Assembly (NCBI GenBank): GCA_963784995.1
Contig: CAWATZ010000003.1
Span: forward strand, 2,232,001-2,296,000
Length of the DNA stretch: 64,000 nucleotides
Direction of reading: 5' to 3'
Origin: CAWATZ01 sp963784995
GTDB lineage: Bacteria > Planctomycetota > Planctomycetia > Gemmatales > Gemmataceae
Part shown: positions 1 to 9,100 of the stretch, piece after piece
Position numbering within the stretch: the first letter of the stretch is position 1
Layout: every line of letters begins with the position of its first letter
Notes under the pieces: model-generated
Told to the model about the DNA's origin: nothing
Databases searched by the model: none
What the model saw: the letters and a program-made list of their open reading frames with translations, nothing else
Program-made: the position numbers and the translations under genes

Positions 1-280
1 TGCCGTGCTCGCGGGTCACCAGCGCCGCCAGCTCCTCGAAGCGAGCCTGAAGCAGCTCGCGAAAGCGAAACATGACGCGCGCCCGTTCGACCGCCGGCGT
101 CTCGCTCCAGGCGGGCAGCGCGTCGGCGGCACTGCGAACCACCCGGTCAATCTCGTCGGCCGTGCAAAAAGGGACCTGCGCCTGCACGCTGCCCGTCGAT
201 GGATTGAAGACGTCCCCACGACGATCGCTGGTCGAGTTTTCCCAGCGTCCGCCGACCAGGAAAGGAACTGTGGCCGACAT
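1..280 (-). CDS. mmsA: methylmalonate-/malonate-semialdehyde dehydrogenase, N-terminal part
   Basis: The gene runs off the left edge; only the first 93 codons are visible. The start is the ATG at 280-278, preceded by a GGAGG ribosome binding site seven bases upstream. The protein opens with VPFLVGGRWENS and continues with VFNPSTG and a RARVMFRFRELL helix, which is the standard N-terminus of CoA-acylating methylmalonate-semialdehyde dehydrogenase (MmsA/IolA, aldehyde dehydrogenase superfamily). The catalytic Cys region lies outside the window. It is divergent from the beta-ureidopropionase gene. Malonate semialdehyde arises from beta-alanine at the end of reductive uracil degradation, and methylmalonate semialdehyde from thymine, so this enzyme would finish the pathway encoded to the right. 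The pathway link is inference. Confidence 0.85.
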   Translation of the reverse strand, partial: MSATVPFLVGGRWENSTSDRRGDVFNPSTGSVQAQVPFCTADEIDRVVRSAADALPAWSETPAVERARVMFRFRELLQARFEELAALVTREHG

Positions 281-357
281 GCGAAAACCTCCGAATCGTG
301 CTGCCTTCGTCCGCGAAACCGATAATATAGCATCGATGGCGAACCAAACTGGTGTTG

Positions 358-482
358 CCGAGCCGCGCACGCAGCGCAGCGGAGTAAGCGGTTGTCTGAG
401 CCGCGCACGCAGCGCAGCGGAGTAAGCGGCCCGGGGAGCCCGCAAGGCCGCTTACTCCGCTGCGCTGCGTGCGCGGCTCGGC
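358..482. repeat. palindromic intergenic repeat, family R1 (three units)
   Basis: Three copies of a roughly 32-35-base unit (core CGCGCACGCAGCGCAGCGGA, ending AGTAAGCGG) lie at 358-391, 398-429 and, inverted, at 448-482. The outer copies can form a long hairpin. The same unit occurs twice, inverted, at 61698-61776. The unit contains an open frame reading SRARSAAE-stop. It fills most of the 262-base gap between the divergent mmsA and beta-ureidopropionase genes. AT-rich patches at about 321-331 and 496-504 could be the -10 regions of the two divergent promoters, but no convincing -35 boxes were seen. Confidence 0.85.
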
Positions 483-542
483 AGTTTGGCCCGGAGTAAT
501 ATAGCCAGCGTTGGGATTTCCGTCATCCAGGGAGTGATTGGC

Positions 543-1412
543 ATGGCCCGAATTGTGCGCGGCGGTCTGATCCAGGCCACCCTTTGTGAGCGGGCGACGG
601 CTCCGGTCGCCCGGATCAAGCAGGCGATGATCGAGAAGCACGAGGGGCTGATCGCATCGGCCGCCGGCCGCGGCGCCCAGATCGTCTGCCTGCAAGAGCT
701 GTTCTACGGTCCGTATTTCTGCGCCGAACAGGACACGAAGTGGTATGCACTGACCGAACGCGTGCCCGAGGGCCCGACCACCCGCCGCTTCGCTGAAATC
801 GCCCGGAAGCACGGCATTGTGTTAGTGGTCCCAGTCTACGAGGAAGAGAACGTCGGCGTCTATTACAACACGGCGGCCGTGATCGACGCCGACGGCAGCT
901 ACCTGGGCAAGTTCCGCAAGGTCCACATTCCGCAGGTGCTGCCGGGCTTCTGGGAGAAATACTATTTCCGGCCCGGCAATCTCGGCTACCCGGTGTTCAA
1001 GACGCGCTTTGCGCAGATCGGCGTCTACGTATGTTACGACCGGCACTTTCCCGAAGGGGCGCGCTGCCTGGGCCTGGCCGGCGCTGAAATCGTGTTCAAC
1101 CCGTCGGCGACGGTCGCCGGTCTGTCCGAATATCTGTGGAAGCTGGAACAACCCGCCCACGCGGTCGCCAACGGCTATTTTGTGGGCGCCATCAACCGGC
1201 CCGGCTGGGAAGAGCCGTGGCGCATCGGCGAGTTTTACGGGCAAAGTTACTTCTGCGACCCGCGCGGCCAGGTCCTGGCCACCGCCGCCCGCACCACCGA
1301 CGACGTCGTCGTGGCCGACCTCGATCTCGACATGATCCGCGAGGTTCGCAACACCTGGCAATTCTACCGCGATCGCCGGCCCGAGACCTATGGGCCGATC
1401 ACGGCGCCGTAG
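543..1412 (+). CDS. beta-ureidopropionase (nitrilase superfamily)
   Basis: This 289-residue protein hydrolyses N-carbamoyl-beta-alanine (or the beta-aminoisobutyrate analogue) to the beta-amino acid, CO2 and ammonia, the third step of reductive pyrimidine degradation. The nitrilase triad is visible: Glu52 in LQELFYGPYF, Lys126 in KFRKVHIP and Cys164 in CYDRHFPEGAR. The motif HIPQVLPGFWEKYYFRPG and length match bacterial beta-ureidopropionases rather than general nitrilases. I chose the ATG at 543 (MARIVRGGLIQA) after GGAGTG; an upstream in-frame start at 486 would add residues read from repeat R1. The dihydropyrimidinase gene follows 31 bases later in the same direction, so the two are probably cotranscribed. 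An N-carbamoyl D-amino acid hydrolase is a less likely alternative. Confidence 0.88.
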   Translation: MARIVRGGLIQATLCERATAPVARIKQAMIEKHEGLIASAAGRGAQIVCLQELFYGPYFCAEQDTKWYALTERVPEGPTTRRFAEIARKHGIVLVVPVYEEENVGVYYNTAAVIDADGSYLGKFRKVHIPQVLPGFWEKYYFRPGNLGYPVFKTRFAQIGVYVCYDRHFPEGARCLGLAGAEIVFNPSATVAGLSEYLWKLEQPAHAVANGYFVGAINRPGWEEPWRIGEFYGQSYFCDPRGQVLATAARTTDDVVVADLDLDMIREVRNTWQFYRDRRPETYGPITAP

Positions 1413-1443
1413 TGTTGGGGTAGAGCCTCAAAAGGAGACCGGC

Positions 1444-2831
1444 ATGGCCCTGCTGATCAAGAACGGCGAAATCGTGACCGCCGATTCGCGTTACCGCGCG
1501 GACATTGCGTGTGAAGGGGAAACGATCACGCGCATCGGCCCTGGCCTGCCCGTGCCGGCCAACGCCGAGGTGATCGACGCCGCGGGGAAGTTTGTCTTTC
1601 CCGGGTTCATCGATCCGCACGTTCACGTCTACCTGCCGTTCATGGGCACCTTTGCCAAGGACACCTATCCCACCGCCAGCCGGGCGGCCCTGGTCGGCGG
1701 CACGACCACCCTGATCGAGATGATCTGCCCAAGCCGGGCCGACGATCCCCTGGAGGCCTATGAGCTTTGGAAGTCCCAGGCGGCCGGGCGGTCGGCCTGC
1801 GATTATGCGTTTCACATGGGCGTGACGCGCTGGGATGACAGGACGGCCGAGATCCTGCAGCGCATCGTCGCGCGACGGCACGGCTTCCTTCAAGGTGTTT
1901 CTCGCCTACAAGGGCGCCTTCGGCATCGACGACGGCGAGCTGTTCCGCACCCTGGCGTTGGCCCGGCGACTCGGGGTCATCGTCACCGCCCACTGCGAAA
2001 ACGCCGAGATTGTCGCCCAGCTCCAGGCCCGGCTGCTCGCGGAAGGCAAGACCGGCCCGGAATGGCACGAACCGTCGCGTCCCACCTCGGTCGAGGCCGA
2101 GGGGGTCCATCACCTGGCGACGTTCGCCGAGCTGACCTCTGCCCACGTCTACGTCGTCCACACGTCCTGCATCGAGGCCCTCGCCGCGGCACATCGGCGC
2201 AGCGAGCGCGGCGTCCGTCTGTGGGTCGAAACGGTGGTGCCTTATCTCGTGCTCGACAAGACCGATGCGGAGCGGCCCGACTTTGAAGGCGCGAAATACG
2301 TCATGTCGCCGCCCCTGCGCGAGCGCCGGCATCAGCAGGCCTTGTGGAACGCGCTGGCCGCCGGACAGATCGACACCGTCGCCACCGATCACGCGCCCTT
2401 CGACTTCCGCAAGCAAAAAGAAATGGGCCGCGGCGATTTCACCAAGATCCCCAACGGCATCCCCGGCATCCAGGACCGCATCCACCTGCTCTACACTCAG
2501 GGCGTGGCGACCGGGCGCATCGACCTGCACCGGTTTGTTGACGTCGCCTCGACGCAGGCGGCGAAACTGTTCGGCCTGTTTCCGCGCAAGGGGACCATTC
2601 AGCCGGGGGCCGACGCCGACCTGGTCGATCTTCGATCCGAACCAGCGGGGCGTCATCTCGGCGCGGACGCAGCTGATGAACGTGGACTACAGCGCCTTCG
2701 AGGGCTGGCCGATCCAGGGACGGGTGGAAACGGTGACGGTGCGCGGCAAGGTGCAAGTTCGTGACGGCGCGTTTGTGGGAGCGGAGAATCACGGGCGGAT
2801 GCTGCGGCGCGAGCCGACGCATGGGGGGTAG
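1444..2831 (+). CDS. hydA: dihydropyrimidinase / D-hydantoinase, two frameshifts
   Basis: This enzyme opens dihydrouracil or dihydrothymine to the N-carbamoyl beta-amino acid, the step before beta-ureidopropionase. The start is the ATG at 1444 (MALLIKNGEIVT) behind AAAGGAGA. Metal-site residues of the amidohydrolase fold are seen in order: His59/His61 in GFIDPHVHV, the carbamylated Lys in SFKVFLAYKG, His in VTAHCEN, His in VVHTSC and Asp in ATDHAPFDF. The frame changes twice, at about 1875 (IVAR to DGTASFKVF) and about 2628 (ADADLV to IFDPNQ). Both shifts are +1 in effect, and the conserved text continues without loss on each side. As written the gene would not give a full product; sequencing error or recent decay are both possible. 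The stop TAG lies inside repeat R2. Confidence 0.85.
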
Positions 2832-3084
2832 ATTCCTGGGGCGTTGCCGTCCCTGGGGCGTTGCCGTCCCTGGGGCGATGCCCCAGGCTATCCTGTTGCG
2901 CCCCTTCGGGGCGAAAGACAAACCCCCGGACCGTTTTCGCCCCGAAGGGGCGCAACAGGATAGCCTGGGGCATCGCCCCAGGACTGTTGCGCCCCTTCGG
3001 GGCGAAAGACAAACCCCCGGACCGTTTTCGCCCCGAAGGGGCGCAACAGGATAGCCTGGGGCAACGCCCCAGGAATCTACCCCC
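2827..3084. repeat. large inverted-repeat block, family R2
   Basis: This 258-base block separates two convergent genes. Its outer arms are GGGTAGATTCCTGGGGCGTTGCC at the left (in part) and its inverse at the right; inside are two near-identical units built on TGTTGCGCCCCTTCGGGGCG, the spacer AAAGACAAACCCCCGGACCG and its inverted partner. Single-stranded DNA or RNA could fold into several alternative long hairpins. The TAG stops of dihydropyrimidinase (2829-2831) and of preA on the other strand (3079-3077) both come from the outer arms. It probably works as a bidirectional terminator. Confidence 0.85.
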
Positions 3085-4204
3085 GCGCCAGCGCATCGCT
3101 CTGACGAACGAAGTCGTCACCGCGCCATTCGTGGTCGGTCTTGACCGGCTGACCTTCCGGCTTGGCAGCGGTCCTACCGCCGCGGGCCTCGGCCTGCCGC
3201 CGGACCAGGTCGTAATGGGTGGTGAAATACTGCAGGCTGTGCCCCTTGAACTCGGCCAGCGTGCGAAACTTGTGTCGCTCCATGAACGCGGCCAGCTCGT
3301 CGCACATCGCTCGAACACAGCGATAGCCCACCTTCATGACGTAAGTGCAAACCTGCACCGTGTCGCAGCCCAGCAGGAGAAACTGCGCCGCATCGCGTCC
3401 CGATTCGATGCCGCCGATGCCCGACAGTGATCGGCCGGGGAACTCGCTCCGGATCAGCTGGGCGATCTCCATGCACATCCGCAGCGCCACGGGCAGGATC
3501 GCCTTGCTCGAATAGCCGCCGGGAGTCGTGAACCCTTCGACGGACGGCTCCGGACGCAGCGTTTCCAGGTTGACGCCAATGACGCTGCGGATCGTATTGA
3601 TGGCGCTGATTCCCTGGCAGCCGGCGCAAGGCGGCCCGGGTGGGGTCTTCGACGTGAGTGACGTTGGGCGTCATCTTGGCCCAGACGGGGACCCTGGCGG
3701 CACCCATCACCCAGCCGCACACTTCCTCCAGGATCTCCGGGTTCTCGCCCATGGCCGATCCCATGCGGCGTTCCGGCAGCCCGTGAGGACAGGAGAAGTT
3801 ACACTCCAGCGCATCGACCCCGGCCTCCTGGCAGCGCTCGATGATCTCCACCCAGGCGTCCTTGCCATATTCCTCCATGATCGAGGCGATCAACACCCGC
3901 TCGGGATACCTGTCCTTGATCTGCTTGAATTCCTGGATCCAGGTGCTGAAGGGCCGATCGCTGATCAGCTCGATGTTTTCCCAGCCGATGATCTCATTGC
4001 AGCCACTGGCACGCAGGCGGCGTAGCGCGGCTGCACGTTGACGACCTTGGTGGCGTCGAGGCTGATGGTCTTGCAGATCACCGCGCCCCAGCCCTCGTCG
4101 AACGCCTTGCCAATGACGTTGGCGTTCGTGCCCGGCGGCCCGGAAGCGATGACGAACGGATTGGGCAACTTCAAGCCGTCAACAAGCAGGCTGAGATCGG
4201 GCAT
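3077..4204 (-). CDS. preA: dihydropyrimidine dehydrogenase subunit PreA (PydA), frameshifted
   Basis: This FMN-dependent enzyme of the dihydroorotate dehydrogenase family reduces uracil or thymine, the first step of the pathway. The start is the ATG at 4204-4202 after GGAGAGG. Visible motifs are NPFVIASGPPGTN, GWGAVICKTIS, the active-site Cys in LECNFSCPHG, VWAKMTPNVT and SGIGGIESGRDAAQFLLLG. The frame breaks at about 4019, where one C is missing (RYA to RLRASGCNE), and at about 3635, where a GC pair is lost or one base added (AALR to AGCQGISAINT). Unlike E. coli PreA there is no C-terminal 4Fe-4S ferredoxin domain; the protein ends in a polar tail. A PreT-type electron-transfer subunit is not seen in the window, so the partner must be elsewhere. 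Confidence 0.85.
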
Positions 4205-4374
4205 CGTAAACCTCTCCGCGGCGAAAGGGTTTTGTTGCAAACGCGCCAGGATGTGCTGCGCTGGAAGTCCCATTGTGTTGCTGGCTTCCCCGCCCTGAGT
4301 ATACCTGGATTGCCCGGGAATTACCACGCCCCTGCCGCAGCCGGGCCGAAACCAAGCAATCGGAAAAGCAACCC

Positions 4375-4413
4375 TTGATCTTGCGCTCTACTGTTCTATA
4401 ATTCTAGTACAGT
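4375..4413 (+). promoter_or_regulatory. promoter with overlapping palindromic operator for the GntR operon
   Basis: A perfect -10 box TATAAT (4397-4402) follows a 16-base spacer after TTGATC (4375-4380). An inverted repeat, ACTGTTCTA (4390-4398) and TAGTACAGT (4405-4413), matches in 8 of 9 positions and covers the -10 box and the likely start point near 4409. A dimeric GntR repressor bound here would block transcription, so autoregulation by one or both downstream regulators is likely. The leader before the ATG at 4420 would be only about 11 bases. Confidence 0.7.
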
Positions 4414-4419
4414 GGAACA

Positions 4420-4809
4420 ATGATAACCTTCGCGCTTGATTCCCAGAGTGGTGTGCCGGTCTATCGGCAGATAATGGATTTGATCCGGCACGGGATCGCC
4501 TCGGGCCGGCTCTGTCCAGGGGAGCAACTGCCGACCGTGCGGGGGCTGGCGGTGGAGCTGAAGGTCAATCCAAACACGGTGATCAAGGCCTATTCGCTGC
4601 TGGAACAGCAGGGCGCGCTGACCACCGAGCAGGGCAGCGGCACCTTCATTGCCGAGGCCGTGGCCGCCCAGCTCTCGCCGCAGGAGCGCGAGGCGAAGCT
4701 GCTGGCCCTGTGCGCCGAGTTCCTGGGCCAGGCGGCCCAGTACGGCTTCGCGGCCGACGACGTGCTGCGAGCCATCCAGAAACTGGACTCCGGGAGATCG
4801 TCCTCATGA
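4420..4809 (+). CDS. GntR-family transcriptional regulator, YtrA type (first of two)
   Basis: The 129-residue protein has an N-terminal winged-helix domain of the GntR family (VPVYRQIMDLIRHGIASG, then GEQLPTVRGLAVELKVNPNT, then YSLLEQQGALTTEQGSGTFI) and only a short helical tail, not a ligand-binding domain. That layout defines the YtrA subfamily, which usually represses its own operon and a linked transport or membrane operon. It is the first gene of a three-gene unit; its TGA overlaps the next ATG (ATGA, 4806-4809). It sits directly behind the promoter and palindrome at 4375-4413, the obvious candidate operator. The inducing signal is not visible. Confidence 0.9.
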   Translation: MITFALDSQSGVPVYRQIMDLIRHGIASGRLCPGEQLPTVRGLAVELKVNPNTVIKAYSLLEQQGALTTEQGSGTFIAEAVAAQLSPQEREAKLLALCAEFLGQAAQYGFAADDVLRAIQKLDSGRSSS

Positions 4810-5177
4810 GCCCGTTACCCGATCCGGAATTGGTGCTCGACGGCAGTGGACCGCTCCACAGCCAGATCGAACGGCAGTTGCGCCGCCTCATCCAGACTGG
4901 CGTGCTGATACCGGGAGAAGAGTTGCCCACGGTGCGGGCGGCGGCCGTGGCGCTGCAGATCAATCCGCACGTGGTGGAAGAGGCTTACGAGACCCTGGAG
5001 CGAGAGGGCTATCTGACGCGGAACGAGGGGACGGGCGTCCTGGTCGCGCCCGAGCTGCCCAGGGTCGGACTGGAAGAGTTGTGTCGGGACTTCTTGAGAC
5101 AGGCCGCGTGCAGCGGCTATCCGATCAGCGAAGTGCTGCGCGTGCTGCACGCCCAGATCGAAACGAGGATGCCATGA
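4806..5177 (+). CDS. GntR-family transcriptional regulator, YtrA type (second of two)
   Basis: This 123-residue protein has the same winged-helix plan as its upstream neighbour (GPLHSQIERQLRRLIQTGVL, GEELPTVRAAAVALQINPH, YETLEREGYLTRNEGTGVLV) followed by a short helical tail. It is a diverged paralogue and not a recent duplicate. It overlaps the genes on both sides by ATGA junctions (4806-4809 and 5174-5177), so the three products are probably made together by coupled translation. Two YtrA-type regulators in one operon could form homo- or heterodimers on the upstream palindrome. That is inference. YtrA regulators are normally followed by ABC transporter genes; here an SPFH protein takes that place. 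Confidence 0.88.
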   Translation: MSPLPDPELVLDGSGPLHSQIERQLRRLIQTGVLIPGEELPTVRAAAVALQINPHVVEEAYETLEREGYLTRNEGTGVLVAPELPRVGLEELCRDFLRQAACSGYPISEVLRVLHAQIETRMP

Positions 5178-6139
5178 TCAAGACCAAGATCGAAACCGAA
5201 GTCGCCCTGCAGAGGGAGCACATCGCCCGCGAAGTCAAGCGCGCGGGCATGTTCGTGCTGAACGTGGTGCTCTTCTTGCTGATCGTATTGCCGACTATTT
5301 TCACTCAGGTCGCGCTGAACCAGTTCTACCTCATACCGACGATCGTGGCCGGGATCGCGGGCCTGGGCGTGCTGCTCGGCTTCCGGGTGGCGCAGCAGTG
5401 GGACAGGGCTGTGGTGCTGCGCCTGGGGCGGTTTCACGCCCTCAAGGGGCCCGGCATCTTCTTGCTGGTCCCGCTGATCGATACGGTGGCCCGCTACGTG
5501 GACATGCGCATCTGCGCCACCGAGTTCTTCTCCGAGGACACGCTGACGCGCGACACGGTTCCGGTGCGGGTCGATGCCATCTGCTTCTGGATGGTGTGGG
5601 ACGCTCAGAAATCGGTGTGCGAGGTGGAGAACTACTACCGTGCGATCGCGCTCTCGACCCAGACGGCCCTGCGCGACACCATCGGCACGCACACGCTCCA
5701 GGAGATGCTCACCGAGCGCGAGGCCCTGGGCCATGCACTCCAGCAGGTGCTGGACAGCAAGACCAACCCGTGGGGAATCACGGTGCAGTCGGTCGAGATC
5801 CGCGACGTGACCATTCCGGAGAACCTGCAAAACGCGATGAGCAAGCAGGCCCAGGCCGAGCGCGAGCGGCAGGCCCGCATCATCCTGGGCACGGCCGAGA
5901 CGGAAATCGCCTCCAAGTTCGTCGAGGCGGCCCAGCCGTACCAGAACAACCCGGTGGCCGTCCACCTGCGGGCGATGAACATGCTGTACGAGGGGCTCAA
6001 GGAAAAGGGCTCGATCATCATCGTGCCGTCGTCGGCGGTGGAGACGATGAACCTCGGCGCCATCGGCGGCATGGCGGCCCTGGCCAAGGGCAAGGAGGAT
6101 GGGGCCGGCAACCACGTCCTGGCCGATCGGAATTCGTGA
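5174..6139 (+). CDS. SPFH/band 7 (stomatin-like) membrane protein
   Basis: The 321-residue protein has two hydrophobic segments (about residues 26-45 and 52-70) followed by an SPFH domain: WDRAVVLRLGRFHALKGPGI, VDMRICATEFFSEDTLTRD, PVRVDAICFWMVWDA and VQSVEIRDVTIPENLQNAM. A helical stretch with QAQAERERQARIILGTAE completes the stomatin pattern. Such proteins form oligomers at membrane microdomains and modulate proteases or channels. The usual NfeD-like partner is not next to it. It is the last gene of the GntR-GntR-SPFH operon and ends 19 bases before the convergent kinase gene. Regulation by the two upstream GntR proteins in response to a membrane stress signal is plausible but unproven. Confidence 0.88.
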   Translation: MIKTKIETEVALQREHIAREVKRAGMFVLNVVLFLLIVLPTIFTQVALNQFYLIPTIVAGIAGLGVLLGFRVAQQWDRAVVLRLGRFHALKGPGIFLLVPLIDTVARYVDMRICATEFFSEDTLTRDTVPVRVDAICFWMVWDAQKSVCEVENYYRAIALSTQTALRDTIGTHTLQEMLTEREALGHALQQVLDSKTNPWGITVQSVEIRDVTIPENLQNAMSKQAQAERERQARIILGTAETEIASKFVEAAQPYQNNPVAVHLRAMNMLYEGLKEKGSIIIVPSSAVETMNLGAIGGMAALAKGKEDGAGNHVLADRNS

Positions 6140-6158
6140 GCTGCTGGCGCTGCTGGTC

Positions 6159-9100
6159 TTACTTGTCTTCGGGCGGCAGCGGCCACAGCCACACGGTCCG
6201 GTCCACGGCGCCGGTCAGGGCGTGGCGGCCGTCGGGAGAGATGGCCGCGGAATTCCCGACGAAGCGACGCAGTTCCTTGCCGGTTTCCAGGTCCCATAGC
6301 CGGACAGTTCCGTCGTTGCCGGCCGAGAGGGCACGGCGGCCGCTGCGCGAAAACGTCACGCCGGCCACGTCGCCGGCGTGGCCGGTGAACTGACGCAGTT
6401 CCTTGCCGGTTTCCACGTCCCACAGCCGCATCGTCCGGTCGATGCTCCCGGACAGGATCTGCCGGCCGTTGGGCGAGAAGACCGCACGCCGGACTTCCTT
6501 GGCGTGCCCCTCGAAGCGGCGGACCTCCTTGCCGGTGTCCAGGTCCCACAACCGCACAAGTCCTTTCTCCTGGAGTCCTCCTGCGCTGACGACCAGGCGA
6601 CCTTTGGGGGAAAAATCCACGCTCCAAAGACCAACACCGTCCTCGAGTCGCCGCAGCTCTTTCCAGTGCTCCAGGTCCCACACGTGGATGACGCCATCGT
6701 GGCCGCCCAGGAGGGCCTGCCGGCCGTCGGGCGAAAACGCCACGCTCGCGATGCCCGGGTTCTGCTGGCCACCGGGCCGAAACTGGCTCCGGTTCAGTTC
6801 CTTGCCGGTTTCCAGGTCCCAGAGCCAGACCGTCCCGTGTACACTGCTGGCCAGGCCGCGGCGGCCGTCGGGGGAAAACGCCACGGCGGAGATTACCTGG
6901 TTCGGGTCCTGGTGGCGGCAATCGAAGAAGCGGACCTCCTTGCCGCTGCGCACGTCCCACAGGCGAACGGTGGAGTCCCAGCCGCCGGTCAGGGCCCGGC
7001 TGCCGTCCGGGGAAAACGCCACGCACCACACGGGTTCGGTGTGTCCCGCGAAGCGGCGAATCCCGAACAGGGCCTCCACCTCGCCGCGCAGCGACTCCGG
7101 CGACCCTTCCCTCGGCTGGGGGGGGGTGAGGAAGGCATGGGTGAGCCACTGCCAGGCCTCGTTCGTGTGCCCCAGGCGATGGATAGCCATGGCCAGCAAG
7201 AAAGACCAGTTCTGCGGGAAGGGCTGTTTCCGCGTCTCCCTTTCCTTCACGGCCTCAGTCAGGCGCTGGACGGCGGCCTCGACCCGGCCGGCGCGGTAGA
7301 GGGCCAGCGCCAGGATTTCCAGCTGCCTATCCCGGTCCATTGGCTCGGCCGTGGCCAGCGCCGTTTCGGCGAGCGGCACGATCCGTGCCGGGTCCACGAC
7401 GGGCCGCGCTGCGAGCAAGCAGACGCGGGCCGTATCGTAAGCCATGTCGGAGTCCCGGGTCTGACCAAACCGGGCCAGCAGCCCAGAGCAGGCACGCTGG
7501 TAGGCCTCGGTGTTCCCTGCCCTGTAGTGTGCCTCGGCGTGCTTCCAAAGGAAGGAGGAGTCCGAACCGAGCGCGACAGCCTTCCCAAAGTCGGCGGCGG
7601 CCCGGTCCCACTGCCGCAGCTCGCTGTAAGCCTGTCCCCGAAACTCCCAGACCTGAGATCCTTCCGCGCCCAGCGCGATGGCTTTGGTAAAGTCCGCGAC
7701 TGCCGGCCCCATCTCTTCAGGGTGTGCCGGCGCCCCCAAAGACCCAAAGCGAGCCCTGGAGTAATGAGCCATGCCGCGGTCGAAGTAGTGCTTCCACACG
7801 TGAGGCTCCGCCTCGAGCAAGCGCTCGAGGTGCCAGAGGGCGGCGAACCAGGCGTCGCCATCGATGCAGAACTCGACCTCGCGGCGGTGCCAGGCGAGCC
7901 TGTCCGGAGTCGGCGAGAGAGGGCCGCCCAGTTCCTCCAGGCGCCGGCGGCTGGCCTGCCAGGTGTGCGGCGTCAGCCAACCCACCACGTTGGCGGCGTC
8001 CAGGTCCCGCCCACTTATCAACTGGGCCCAGAGAGCCACCCCAGCCACCGGACCTTCTTGAGGAGGGGGCGGAACCGCCCAGCGGCACACCGAAAGGGAT
8101 CCGGACGTGAAGAGTACCGTGAGGACCGTCTGCCCGTCGGGACAGAAAACCACACTCGCGGCCCCTTCCGAAGGCACCGGAAAGCCGAGCGGCTTTCCGG
8201 TGGCGCAATCCCAGAAGCGCCCGACACCGGCGCCGCCGCCCGTCAGCAGGGTCCGGCCATCGCGGCTGAAGGCCACGGCCGGGACCGGGCCCGAATGATG
8301 CAGAGGAGGGCCGACCTGCGCACCCGTGGACACGTTCCAGAGGCGGACCGTCCTGTCGGCGCTGCCCGTCGCTGCCAGACTCCCATCAGGACTGAAGGTC
8401 GCGACCAGGACCTTGCCTTGATGGACGAGCGGCTCGCCAAGGGGTTGCCCCCCGTGCGTGTCCCAAAGCCGTGCCTGGTGTTCGCTCGCGGTCAATCCCG
8501 TCCGGCCGTCCGGGCTCAACGCCACCGTTTGCAGGCCGGCATGCGCGAGGACCGGGCCGAGGGGCTGCCACCTGTCCACGTCCCACAACCGAGCGGTCCC
8601 ATCCTGGTTTCCCAGCAAGACCGTTCGGCCGGCCGGCCCGAAAGCGATCCCCAGGGTCTTGCCTGGCTGACCGGGAGGCCCGGTGCGCTTCCACTCGCCC
8701 CTTTCCCCAAGCCACAGCACCGAGGCCCCAGTGTCCGTGGTCTGCACGTGTTTCCCCCCCACCGGATCCTGCACCGTCGTGCGGGCCCGGACCGCGCCGC
8801 TCACCAGGATCCGTTGGCCGTCCGGGCTGAAAGCGGTGGCCAGAATCCGTTCATCCATTTCGAGAGGCAGACCAATCTTTTTCTGACCCGCCACGTCCCA
8901 GAGAGCGACGATTGTCTTCGAGCCAGTCTTCGAGACTTTTGACACCCCAATCAGGAGGGTCTTCCCCTCCGGGCTCAGCAGGGGACTCTGAATATGCGAA
9001 GTATGCAAGGGTATCGGCCAGCGTTCGAGGAGGCTGTCCGCCGCTGTTTCCCAGAGCCGTGCAGTCCCGTCGGCGCACCCTGTGAGCAGAGTCCGGCCGT

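Noticed and set aside
486..542. A longer N-terminus for beta-ureidopropionase
   Set aside because: The extra residues are read partly from the R1 repeat flank, and the family starts at MARIVRGGLIQA behind a proper ribosome binding site.
2827..3084. A CRISPR-like array, because units repeat with spacer-like gaps
   Set aside because: The units are long palindromes, the 'spacers' are themselves identical, and no cas genes are present.
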